DNA of 59,718 nt from Oricola nitratireducens. Its GTDB lineage: Bacteria > Pseudomonadota > Alphaproteobacteria > Rhizobiales > Rhizobiaceae. Within the stretch, counting starts at the first letter, position 1; every line of letters begins with the position of its first letter. The notes under the pieces were generated by a model. That model was given only the letters and a program-made list of their open reading frames with translations, was not told the DNA's origin and ran no database searches. This document shows, one piece after another, positions 16,987 through 24,998 of the stretch. A program made the position numbers and the translations under genes. The stretch is taken from assembly GCF_014904745.1 (NCBI RefSeq), contig NZ_JACZCS010000053.1, forward strand, positions 1 through 59,718, read 5' to 3'.

Positions 16987-18300
16987 CTATTCCGCCGCCT
17001 GTTTCGACCAGACCGCCGGATTGTTCGGATGCGTCGTCCAGTTGGCGTAATCGGGATCGATCGGTTTTTTGGTGCGCGGATCGACGCCGGAGATCGGCTC
17101 CATGGTGATGCAGTCCTCGACCGGACAGACATTGACGCACAGGTTGCAGCCGACGCATTCCTCCTCGATCACCTCGAAATGGCGCTGGCCGTCGACCATG
17201 CTGGTGATCGCCTGGTGCGACGTGTCCTCGCAGGCGATATGGCAACGTCCGCACTGGATACAGGCTTCCTGGTTGATCTTCGCCTTGGTGACGTAATTCA
17301 GGTTGAGATACTGCCAGTCGGTGACGTTCGGCACGGCCATGCCGCGGAAATCCTCGATCGTCGCGAAGCCCTTCTCGTCCATGTAATTCTCAAGCCCGGC
17401 AATCATTTCCTGCACGATCTTGAATCCGTATGTCATCGCCGCGGTGCAGACCTGGACGGTGCCGCAGCCGAGCGCGATGAACTCGGCCGCGTCGCGCCAC
17501 GTCGTCACGCCGCCGATGCCGGAGATCGGAAGTCCCTTCGTCTCGGGATAGCGCGCGATTTCCGAAACCATCGAAAGCGCGATCGGCTTGACCGCCGGGC
17601 CGCAATAGCCGCCATGCGATCCCTTGCCGTCGATCGACGGCTCAGGCGAGAACGTGTCGAGATCGACTGCGGTGATCGAGTTGATCGTGTTGATCAGGCT
17701 CACAGCGTCCGCGCCGCCGCGCATCGCGGCTTCGGCGGGCTTGCGGATGTCGGTGATGTTCGGCGTCAGCTTGACGATCACCGGCATCGAGGAATGCTGC
17801 TTGCACCAGCGCGCCACCATCTCGATATATTCCGGCACCTGGCCGACAGCGGCGCCCATGCCGCGTTCGCTCATGCCGTGCGGGCAGCCGAAATTCAGTT
17901 CCACGCCGTCGGCGCCGGTCTCCTCGACGCGGGCCAGGATCTTCTTCCACGGCTCTTCCTCGCAGGGCACCATCAGCGACACGACGACCGCGCGGTCGGG
18001 CCATTTCTTCTTCACCTCGGCGATCTCGCGCAGGTTGATCTCGAGATCGCGGTCGGTGATCAGCTCGATATTGTTGAGACCGAGAAGACGGCGGTCGGCG
18101 CCCCAGATCGCGCCGTAGCGCGGGCCGTTGACGTTGACGACCGGCGGCCCCGCCTCGCCCAGCGTCTTCCACACGACGCCGCCCCAGCCCGCCTCGAAGG
18201 CGCGCTCGACATTGTATTGCTTGTCCGTCGGCGGCGCGGATGCGAGCCAGAACGGGTTCGGCGACTTGATGCCGAGGAAATTCGTCGAAAGATCAGCCAT
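16987..18300 (-). CDS. preA: NAD-dependent dihydropyrimidine dehydrogenase, FMN/Fe-S subunit
   Basis: 437 residues. The first 330 are a dihydroorotate-dehydrogenase-like FMN barrel (FLGIKSPNPFWLASAPP, VELNFGCPHGMSERGMG, GGVTTWRDAAEFIALG). The C-terminus carries two 4Fe-4S ferredoxin motifs, CIQCGRCHIAC and CVGCNLCVNVCPVEDC. Fits the PreA/PydA subunit that reduces uracil and thymine to dihydropyrimidines together with the flavoprotein PreT. GGAGGACGCGCC sets the ATG. It lies 29 bp after preT, in the order preT-preA, facing the same way as the main pyrimidine operon but separated from it by rutR and the EamA gene. Confidence 0.95.
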   Translation of the reverse strand: MADLSTNFLGIKSPNPFWLASAPPTDKQYNVERAFEAGWGGVVWKTLGEAGPPVVNVNGPRYGAIWGADRRLLGLNNIELITDRDLEINLREIAEVKKKWPDRAVVVSLMVPCEEEPWKKILARVEETGADGVELNFGCPHGMSERGMGAAVGQVPEYIEMVARWCKQHSSMPVIVKLTPNITDIRKPAEAAMRGGADAVSLINTINSITAVDLDTFSPEPSIDGKGSHGGYCGPAVKPIALSMVSEIARYPETKGLPISGIGGVTTWRDAAEFIALGCGTVQVCTAAMTYGFKIVQEMIAGLENYMDEKGFATIEDFRGMAVPNVTDWQYLNLNYVTKAKINQEACIQCGRCHIACEDTSHQAITSMVDGQRHFEVIEEECVGCNLCVNVCPVEDCITMEPISGVDPRTKKPIDPDYANWTTHPNNPAVWSKQAAE

Positions 18301-18329
18301 GGCGCGTCCTCCTTGCCACGTGGTGTCCG

Positions 18330-19652
18330 TCAGGCGCCGAGCGCGCGGTGAATGCTTTCGGCCGCGTCGCGGCCCTGCGCGACAGCGGTCACCGTCAGGT
18401 CGTCGCCGGCATTGACGCAGTCGCCGCCGGCCCAGACCCTGGCCATCGAGGTCTTTCCTTCGTCATCGACCCTGATGCGCCCGCCATCGAGCGCGATGGC
18501 CGCACCCGAACCGTTCAGGCTCTCGGCGGCGAAGGACTGGCCGATCGCCTTCATCACCTCGTCGCAGGCGATCGTCACCGTCTCGCCATTGCGGTCGAAT
18601 TCCATGCCGGTGACGGCGCCGTCCTGGGTCAGCATGCGCATCGGGTTCATGTTGTAACGGATCGTCACGCCGCGAATCTTGGCGAGTTCCTGCTCGTAGT
18701 CCGACGCCTTCATGCGCTCCTTCGGGCCACGATAGCAGATCGTCACCTCGTCGGCGCCGAGCCCCTTGGCCTGCACGGCCGCATCGACAGCAGTCATGCC
18801 GCCGCCGATCACGACCACGCGGGAACCAACCGGGATCTTGGAAATATCGGCCGCCTGGCGCAGTTTCCCGATCCACTCCACCGCATCGAGGCTGCCTTCG
18901 GCCTCGGCGTCGGCCGCGCCGAGCGCGTTGACGCCGGCCAGTCCGGTGCCGAGGAAGACGGCGTCATAGTCGCCGGCCAACTTCTCCAGCGAGATGTCGC
19001 GCCCGAGCGCCTTGCCGTAATGCATGGAAATGCCGCCGATCGCCGTGATGTAATCCACCTCTTTCTGCGCGAAACCGCCCGGCGTCTTGTAGCTGGCGAT
19101 GCCGAACTCGTTCAGCCCGCCGGGTTTCTCGCGCGCCTCGAAGACGTCGACGTCATGGCCCTTCATGGCGAGACGGTGCGCACAGGCAAGGCCGGACGGC
19201 CCTGCCCCGACGACGGCGACGCGTTTGCCGGTCGACGCGGCGCGCTCGAAAAACTGCTTGCCGGCCTGCATCGCGGTGTCGGTGGCGTAGCGCTGCAGCA
19301 GGCCGATCTTGACCGGCTTGCCTTCCGCCGTCTCGCGCACGCAGACTTCCTCGCACAGCGTTTCGGTCGGGCAGACGCGGGCGCACATGCCGCCGAAGAT
19401 GTTCTGGTCGAAGATCGTCTTTGCCGCGCCGAGCGGATTGTCGGTCGCGATCTCGCGGATGAACATCGGAATGTCGATCGAGGTCGGACACGCCGTCATG
19501 CAGGGCGCGTCGTAGCAGAAGTAGCACCGGTCCGCCTCGACCCGGGCCTCGTGATGATCGAGCGGCGGATGAAGGTCCGAAAAGAGTTCGCCATAGGCTC
19601 GCGCATCGAGGCGGCCCGCCTTCACGTCCCGGACACTTTGTTTGGCGTTCAT
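18330..19652 (-). CDS. preT: NAD(P)-dependent dihydropyrimidine dehydrogenase, FAD/NAD subunit
   Basis: 440 residues resembling the small subunit of glutamate synthase. N-terminal Fe-S cysteines are in CYFCYDAPCMTACPTSIDI and CARVCPTETLCEEVC. An FAD-binding VAVVGAGPSGLACAHRLA (about residue 130) and an NAD(P)-binding VVVIGGGMTAVDAAVQA (about residue 270) follow. It passes electrons from NAD(P)H to PreA for pyrimidine reduction. The start at 19652 (MNAKQSV) is set by GGAGGGAG six bases upstream; the open frame extends seven codons further. First gene of preT-preA, with an AT-rich upstream region containing a degenerate RutR-like site. Confidence 0.94.
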   Translation of the reverse strand: MNAKQSVRDVKAGRLDARAYGELFSDLHPPLDHHEARVEADRCYFCYDAPCMTACPTSIDIPMFIREIATDNPLGAAKTIFDQNIFGGMCARVCPTETLCEEVCVRETAEGKPVKIGLLQRYATDTAMQAGKQFFERAASTGKRVAVVGAGPSGLACAHRLAMKGHDVDVFEAREKPGGLNEFGIASYKTPGGFAQKEVDYITAIGGISMHYGKALGRDISLEKLAGDYDAVFLGTGLAGVNALGAADAEAEGSLDAVEWIGKLRQAADISKIPVGSRVVVIGGGMTAVDAAVQAKGLGADEVTICYRGPKERMKASDYEQELAKIRGVTIRYNMNPMRMLTQDGAVTGMEFDRNGETVTIACDEVMKAIGQSFAAESLNGSGAAIALDGGRIRVDDEGKTSMARVWAGGDCVNAGDDLTVTAVAQGRDAAESIHRALGA

Positions 19653-19720
19653 GCGGCACTCCCTCCACACCATGTTGCCCTGCGGCCCTGTCCGCGCCGC
19701 TATAAAAAAGATGACTGAAT

Positions 19721-19736
19721 TTTATCAAAAGGTCAA
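19721..19736. promoter_or_regulatory. Degenerate RutR-like site upstream of preT
   Basis: TTTATCAAAAGGTCAA has one perfect RutR half-site (GGTCAA) and a second that matches TTGACC at four of six positions, with the correct 4-bp spacing. It lies about 70 bp upstream of the preT start in the divergent region shared with the phosphotransacetylase fusion gene. Read on the minus strand the good half is TTGACC and could act as the -35 of preT. Supported by context (same pathway, RutR gene nearby), but weak alone. Confidence 0.5.
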
Positions 19737-19922
19737 ATTTGAAAATCGCGCCGCGAGAAATCGCCAAACGCCTGTCACGCGCCACTGTCAGGGTTGCGGC
19801 GAACGAACGTATTTTCGCTTCCCGGCGGGAACGGAACTGCAACTATTATCTGAAAGAAAGAAGCGGGCGAAGGTCGACACCGCCGCCCCGGAAAGCGATC
19901 GAGATTGCCGAGACGAAAGCGA

Positions 19923-21308
19923 ATGACGATTTACACCAATACGCCTTATGACAAGCTGACCGTCGGCATGGAGGCCGAAATCAAGCGTCTTTGCCGGACG
20001 GAGGATTTCATCATCTTCGCCAATTCGTCGGGCAACCACAATCCCGCACACCTGCCGCATGAGGATTACGACGGCGACGGCGTCCCGGATGAAGCCGTCG
20101 CCCCGTCGATGTGGGTCGCATCCCTGATTTCGGCGGTGCTCGGAAACCAGCTCCCCGGGCCGGGAACGCTCTACAAGAGCCAGACGCTGCGTTTCCTGGG
20201 CCGCACGCGTGACGGCGACGAACTCACCGCGAAGATACGCCTGACCGCGAAGGAGGAAGGGCGCATCGCCCGTTTCGACACCTGGATCGAAACGTCCGAT
20301 GGCCGCCGGATCGTCGAGGGCGAAGCCGAGGTGATCGCCCCGGAGCGCTGCTTCACCTTCGACGGTGACGATCTGCCCGGCCTGACCGTGCGCCGCCACG
20401 TGCATTTCGACCGCCTGCTCGAACTCGCCGAACCGCTCGACCCGATACCGACCGCCGTTGCCGTCCCGGAGGAGGAGAATGCGCTTGCCGGCGCCCTCCT
20501 CGCCGCCAAGCACACGCTGATCAAGCCGATCCTGGTCGGCGACCGCAAGAAGATCGCGCGTGTCGCAAAAGCGCTCGACGCCGATCTCACGAATTACGAA
20601 ATCATCGACGTCCCGGATCATGACCAGGCGGCCGCCGAGGCTGTCCGCCTCGTCCATGAGGGCCGCGCCAAGGCGATCATGAAGGGTCACCTGCACACGA
20701 ACCAGTTGCTGCATCATGTCGTCAAGCGCGACGGCGGGTTGCGCACGGCACGCCGCATCAGCCATGTCTTCATCATGGACGTGCCCGGACTCGACCACCT
20801 GCTGATGGTCACCGATGCCGCGATCAACATCGCGCCGACGCTCGACGAAAAGGTCGACATCACCCAGAACGCCATCGATCTCGCCATTGCACTCGGAATC
20901 CAGAAACCGAAGGTCGGCATCCTGTCGGCCGTCGAGACCGTCGATCCGAGGATCCCCTCGACGATCGACGCAGCCGTCCTTTCCAAGATGGCCGATCGCG
21001 GCCAGATCAAGGGCGGCATTGTCGATGGCCCGCTCGCCATGGACAACGCCGTCGACGTCGAGGCGGCGAAGACAAAAGGCATCCGCTCGCTCGTCGCCGG
21101 TCACGCCGACATCCTCGTCGTGCCGAACATGGAGGCCGGCAACATGCTGGCCAAGGAACTGTCCTTCGTCGCCCATGCCGAGGCGGCAGGCGTGGTGATG
21201 GGCGCGATGTGCCCGATCATACTCAACAGCCGCGCCGACAATGACAAGGCCCGCCTCGCTTCCTGCGCCGTCGCCGCGCTCTATCACGACTGGAGAAAAC
21301 GCCCGTGA
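19923..21308 (+). CDS. MaoC-phosphate acetyl/butyryltransferase fusion
   Basis: 461 residues in two domains. Residues 1-140 are a MaoC hot-dog fold (SGNHNPAH, PSMWVASLISAVLG, LPGPGTLY). Residues 165-461 are a phosphate acetyl/butyryltransferase domain (FIMDVPGLDHLLMVTDAAIN, GGIVDGPLAMDNAVD). The fold normally hydrates enoyl-CoA using Asp and His five residues apart; here the Asp position is Asn38 while His43 remains, so hydratase activity is doubtful. The transferase domain would swap CoA for phosphate on acetyl-, propionyl- or butyryl-CoA. Its stop overlaps the acetate kinase start as GTGA. The ATG at 19923 begins MTIYTNTPYDKL. Divergent from preT. Confidence 0.88.
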   Translation: MTIYTNTPYDKLTVGMEAEIKRLCRTEDFIIFANSSGNHNPAHLPHEDYDGDGVPDEAVAPSMWVASLISAVLGNQLPGPGTLYKSQTLRFLGRTRDGDELTAKIRLTAKEEGRIARFDTWIETSDGRRIVEGEAEVIAPERCFTFDGDDLPGLTVRRHVHFDRLLELAEPLDPIPTAVAVPEEENALAGALLAAKHTLIKPILVGDRKKIARVAKALDADLTNYEIIDVPDHDQAAAEAVRLVHEGRAKAIMKGHLHTNQLLHHVVKRDGGLRTARRISHVFIMDVPGLDHLLMVTDAAINIAPTLDEKVDITQNAIDLAIALGIQKPKVGILSAVETVDPRIPSTIDAAVLSKMADRGQIKGGIVDGPLAMDNAVDVEAAKTKGIRSLVAGHADILVVPNMEAGNMLAKELSFVAHAEAAGVVMGAMCPIILNSRADNDKARLASCAVAALYHDWRKRP

Positions 21309-22468
21309 CGCCCGGCGCGATCCTGACCATCAACGCCGGCTCGTCCTCGATAAAATTCTCCATCTACAGCGCCGGCGAAGAACCCGTGGAGCGCGTGCGC
21401 GGAGAAGTTGAGGACATCGGCGACGACGCGATCCTCGAAATCGGCGACCATGGCGGCGAGAAAAGGCGCATCGGGATCGGACGTGTCAGCCACGAAGCCG
21501 CCCTCACCGCCATCCTCGATCACGCCGACGACTTCCTCGACGGGCAGGCCGTGACCGGCATCGGCCACCGCGTCGTCCACGGCGGCGTCGACTTTGCCAG
21601 ACCGGTGCGCCTCGACGACGCGACGATCGCGCGCCTTGTGGAGCTGGAACCGCTGGCGCCGCTCCACCAGCCGCACAATCTCGCCGCCGTGCGCGCGGCG
21701 CGCAGAGCCTTTCCGGACGCTGTCCAGATCGCCTGTTTCGACACGGCCTTCCACCGCGCCCATCCCTGGGTCAACGACACCTTCGCCCTGCCGCGCGAAT
21801 GGTACGACCGCGGCGTGCGCCGTTACGGATTTCACGGCCTGTCCTACGAATACGTGTCCGGCGAGATCGCCCGCATCGCGCCGGAGCTGCAACACGGCCG
21901 CGTCGTCATCGCCCATCTCGGCAACGGCGCCTCGATGTGCGCGGTGCGCGACGGCAGAAGTGTCGCCTCGACGATGGGTTTCACTGCGCTGGACGGCCTG
22001 CCGATGGGCACGCGCTGCGGCCAGCTCGATCCCGGCGTCCTGCTCTACATGATGGACCACGAGAAGATGACGTCCGACCAGATCACCGATTTGCTCTACA
22101 GGAAGAGCGGATTGAAGGGGCTCTCGGGCATGACGAACGACATGCGTGAACTGGAGGCCTCCGACCGGCCGGAAGCGGCCGAGGCCATCGACTATTTCGT
22201 CTTCCGCATCCGCCGCGAACTCGGCGCGATGGCCGCCAGCCAGGGCGGGATCGACGCGCTCGTCTTCTGCGGCGGTATCGGCGAGAACTCGGCCCTCGTG
22301 CGGCGCAAGGTCTGCGAGGGCATGGAATGGCTCGGAATCGCGATCGACGAGACGGCGAATGCCGAAAACGCGCTGGAACTTGCAACCGGCAAGACCCGTG
22401 TCATGGTGATCCGGACCGACGAGGAACGCGTCATCGCCCGCGCGGTCAACGCCGCGCTGAACGGTTAG
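21305..22468 (+). CDS. ackA: Acetate kinase (acetate/propionate/butyrate kinase family)
   Basis: 387-residue kinase of the ASKHA fold. Motifs are ILTINAGSSSIKFSIY at the N-terminus, GIGHRVVHGG, RRYGFHGLSYEYVS, VIAHLGNGASMCAV and FCGGIGENSALVRR, all standard for AckA. It makes ATP from acyl phosphate and ADP, or runs in reverse. The GTG start overlaps the stop of the phosphotransacetylase fusion, so the two proteins form one acyl-CoA to acyl-phosphate to carboxylate-plus-ATP unit. Being divergent from preT, it could handle acetyl-CoA and propionyl-CoA from pyrimidine breakdown, but that link is positional only. Confidence 0.93.
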   Translation: MTPGAILTINAGSSSIKFSIYSAGEEPVERVRGEVEDIGDDAILEIGDHGGEKRRIGIGRVSHEAALTAILDHADDFLDGQAVTGIGHRVVHGGVDFARPVRLDDATIARLVELEPLAPLHQPHNLAAVRAARRAFPDAVQIACFDTAFHRAHPWVNDTFALPREWYDRGVRRYGFHGLSYEYVSGEIARIAPELQHGRVVIAHLGNGASMCAVRDGRSVASTMGFTALDGLPMGTRCGQLDPGVLLYMMDHEKMTSDQITDLLYRKSGLKGLSGMTNDMRELEASDRPEAAEAIDYFVFRIRRELGAMAASQGGIDALVFCGGIGENSALVRRKVCEGMEWLGIAIDETANAENALELATGKTRVMVIRTDEERVIARAVNAALNG

Positions 22469-22521
22469 GCGGACGCCATGCTGTCCGGCTTGCCACACGC
22501 CTTGCATTTGATGGAGTCGCC

Positions 22522-23715
22522 ATGCTGTCTCGCCTGATCACCATGATTTGCGCCGTGCTGCTGCTGTCCGCCCCGGCCATGGCCGGCGCCAGGGAGAAGA
22601 TCGAGGCGCTGGCGCCTTCGGGGCTGGTGCTCGTGCTGGACAAGGACGGCAACGAGCTGATCGCGCAGAATGCCGGGAAGCCCTTTGTCCCGGCCTCCGT
22701 CGCCAAGGTCGTTACCGCATGGCTGGCCATGGAGGTTCTGGGCGGCGGCTACCGCTTCGAGACCCGCTTCTACCTGGACAAGGACCGGGTGCTTTATGTG
22801 CGCGGCGGCGGCGATCCCTTCCTGGTCTCCGAGGAACTGGCGCTGCTCGCGCCGAAGCTCCTCGCCGCGACCGGTAAGGAACCGTTTGCCGGCATCGTGG
22901 TCGACGGAAGCTACTACCCTGCCGATCTCCGCATCCCGGGCATCGAGGGCACCGGCGAAGCCTATGACGCGCTGAACTCGGCTTTCGCTGTGAATTTCAA
23001 CACGATCCACGCCGTGCGCAACGGCAAGACCGTCCGCTCCGCCGAGAAACAGACCCCGATCACGCCGCTGGCGATCAGCCAGTTCCGGGCGCGCGGTCCC
23101 AACGGCCGGGGCCGCATCAGCCTCGCCCAGGAAGACCCGAGCGTGAGCGTACGATATGCCGGCGAATTGCTCGCCGCCTTCGTCGAGCAGGCCGGCGGCA
23201 GCGTCGAGGGCGGGATTTCGACCGGTTCCGTCCCTGCCGGACTAAAGCCGGTCTATGTCCACCGTCAGTCGCGCAGCCTCTCGGAAATCCTGCGGCAGCT
23301 GCTCCTCGGCTCGAACAACTATATCGCCAACCAGGTCTTCCTGGAAATCGGCGCCCACGGCATGGGCGGACCGGTCAGTCTCGACAAGTCGAGGCTGGTC
23401 GCCAACGCGTTCCTCGCCAAACACGGCCTCGCCGACGCCATTCATCTTGTCGAGGGGTCGGGGATCAGCCGCGACAACCGTTTCACGGCCCGCGGCCTCG
23501 CCGGGGTGCTCGACCTCTTCGCGCCCCATGCCGGGCTGATGCGCAAAACCAAGAGCGGCTCCCGGTTCAAGACGGGGACGTTCTCCGGCGTCCGCACGCT
23601 GACGGGCTACGCGAAGACCGCCAAGCATGGCGATGTGCGTTTCGTGATCTCGCTGGGCGGCGGCACGGGGACGTTGCGATACCGGCTGCTCCACGCCATC
23701 GAGCGCGAGCTGTAG
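22522..23715 (+). CDS. D-alanyl-D-alanine carboxypeptidase, PBP4/S13 type
   Basis: 397-residue exported penicillin-binding protein. A signal peptide (LITMICAVLLLSAPAMAGA) is followed by the catalytic SxxK tetrad Ser59-Val-Ala-Lys62 in PASVAKVV, the SxN motif in LLLGSNNYI and the KTG triad in RFKTGTFSG. Shorter than E. coli PBP4 (477 residues), so the extra inserted domain is reduced; MEROPS S13 short forms are common in alphaproteobacteria. It trims or opens peptidoglycan cross-links in the periplasm. It starts 53 bp after ackA and may be transcribed with it, but a functional link is not evident. Confidence 0.87.
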   Translation: MLSRLITMICAVLLLSAPAMAGAREKIEALAPSGLVLVLDKDGNELIAQNAGKPFVPASVAKVVTAWLAMEVLGGGYRFETRFYLDKDRVLYVRGGGDPFLVSEELALLAPKLLAATGKEPFAGIVVDGSYYPADLRIPGIEGTGEAYDALNSAFAVNFNTIHAVRNGKTVRSAEKQTPITPLAISQFRARGPNGRGRISLAQEDPSVSVRYAGELLAAFVEQAGGSVEGGISTGSVPAGLKPVYVHRQSRSLSEILRQLLLGSNNYIANQVFLEIGAHGMGGPVSLDKSRLVANAFLAKHGLADAIHLVEGSGISRDNRFTARGLAGVLDLFAPHAGLMRKTKSGSRFKTGTFSGVRTLTGYAKTAKHGDVRFVISLGGGTGTLRYRLLHAIEREL

Positions 23716-23747
23716 AAGCCGTTCTCGCGCAGGCAACGGGCTGTCGG

Positions 23748-23770
23748 AAAATCCGGTTCTTCTTAACCGG
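23748..23770 (-). terminator. Probable terminator of the diguanylate cyclase gene
   Basis: Read on the minus strand, CCGGTT pairs with AACCGG around a six-base loop and is followed directly by ATTTTCC. The stem overlaps the TAA stop of the GGDEF gene. The T-tract is only four bases, so strength is probably modest. Confidence 0.5.
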
Positions 23771-24752
23771 CAGACGCGCTGGAATTGCCTTCGCCTGCCG
23801 ACATGAGCAGCATGGAACTTGCCACCCGGTTCCGCCCTTCATGCTTGGCTTGGTACAGGGCGTGATCCACGGCCATGAGAAGGCCTTCCGGCATCGCTAT
23901 CCGGCCACCGACGCGGGAAAATGCGGTCGCAACGCCAATGCTGACCGTGACGACCCCGCTGCCTTCATGATTGTCCTGATTGGGTATTCTGAGTGCTTGT
24001 ACGGATTGCCTTAGCGTCTCGGCAATCTGCAGTGCACCTTCCTGATCGGTATCCGGCAGGACAACCCCGATTTCCTCGCCGCCATAGCGGGCAACGAGAT
24101 CCGCGGGGCGAGATATGAGGGATTGGACAGTCTGCGCGACAGACCGGAGACAATCGTCACCGACCTGATGACCATACCGGTCATTCACCCCCTTGAAATG
24201 ATCTATATCCAGAAGAAGCAGAGACATGTGGCCCTGGCTGCGAAGGCATCGTTGCCATTCGTTTTCCAAAACCTCGTCGAATTTCCGCCGGTTGGCAATG
24301 CCAGTGAGCTTGTCCCGGAAAGCCAGCTCGCCGAGTTCCTCCTCCATGCGTTTGCGTTCGGAAATATCTCGCATCACGACGACCATGTCTCCGGACGACT
24401 CAGCGTCGCGTATGATGCTGGCCGAGCCCTCCATCCAGGCCCAATCACCATCCTTGCGCTTTACCCTGAATGAAATTTGCTCCCTTGGTGCGCCTGCAAC
24501 CAGTCGCAGCATGGATGCCTCGATCCGGGGCCGGTCATCGGAGTTCAACAGGTTCACCTGCTGATGAAGCATTTCTTCGGGCGTCCACCCGAGAATGGCT
24601 TTCGCCGAGGGAGACACGTACCGAAGTTTGAAGTCTTGGCCGACCTGCACAATGAGATCGCCGCTGTGTTCCGTCAATGCCTTGAAGTCCACCGGCCCGG
24701 GATTTTCGACAGCGGCGGAGGCTCCGAAGAGTTTTCTGTAGAGTTTTTTCAT
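23763..24752 (-). CDS. PAS-GGDEF diguanylate cyclase
   Basis: 329 residues. A PAS/PAC sensor spans about residues 25-145 (DLIVQVGQDFKLRYVSPSA, RVKRKDGDWAWMEGSAS). A GGDEF domain follows (about 160-320) with the substrate loop FRDKLTGIANRRKFDE, LLLLDIDHFKGVNDRYGH and an active-site loop reading GGEEI. The catalytic positions GG(D/E)E are kept but the fifth residue, normally Phe, is Ile. An inhibitory RxxD site (RPAD) lies exactly five residues before the loop. No membrane segment, so it is likely a cytoplasmic c-di-GMP synthase. It is convergent with the carboxypeptidase gene and unrelated to its neighbours by function. Confidence 0.88.
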   Translation of the reverse strand: MKKLYRKLFGASAAVENPGPVDFKALTEHSGDLIVQVGQDFKLRYVSPSAKAILGWTPEEMLHQQVNLLNSDDRPRIEASMLRLVAGAPREQISFRVKRKDGDWAWMEGSASIIRDAESSGDMVVVMRDISERKRMEEELGELAFRDKLTGIANRRKFDEVLENEWQRCLRSQGHMSLLLLDIDHFKGVNDRYGHQVGDDCLRSVAQTVQSLISRPADLVARYGGEEIGVVLPDTDQEGALQIAETLRQSVQALRIPNQDNHEGSGVVTVSIGVATAFSRVGGRIAMPEGLLMAVDHALYQAKHEGRNRVASSMLLMSAGEGNSSASAG

Positions 24753-24998
24753 TTTAGCACCCGGCTATGTTGCCGACATCCAAGCACTTCCTCCTTTACG
24801 TGGCGTTAAGTTGTTGCTTGGGCACTCCGGTCTGACCGGCCTTCGCTGTCGGCGTGACTTGCTCGGGTCTGGTGGATCGAAGCCGGCTCAACGGAACTGT
24901 GCGCTGGCTTCTGCGCGAAGATCCGTTTCGGTCGACCGTGTCGTGATAACCGCCACTTCGGAGCGCCATCAGGTGGCGACCAACCAATGGCCCCGCGT

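Noticed and set aside
24964-24978. Small hairpin downstream of putA (CGCCA/TGGCG)
   Set aside because: Five-base stem with no T-tract, too weak to call a terminator. The rest of the 246-bp gap 24753-24998 shows nothing recognisable.
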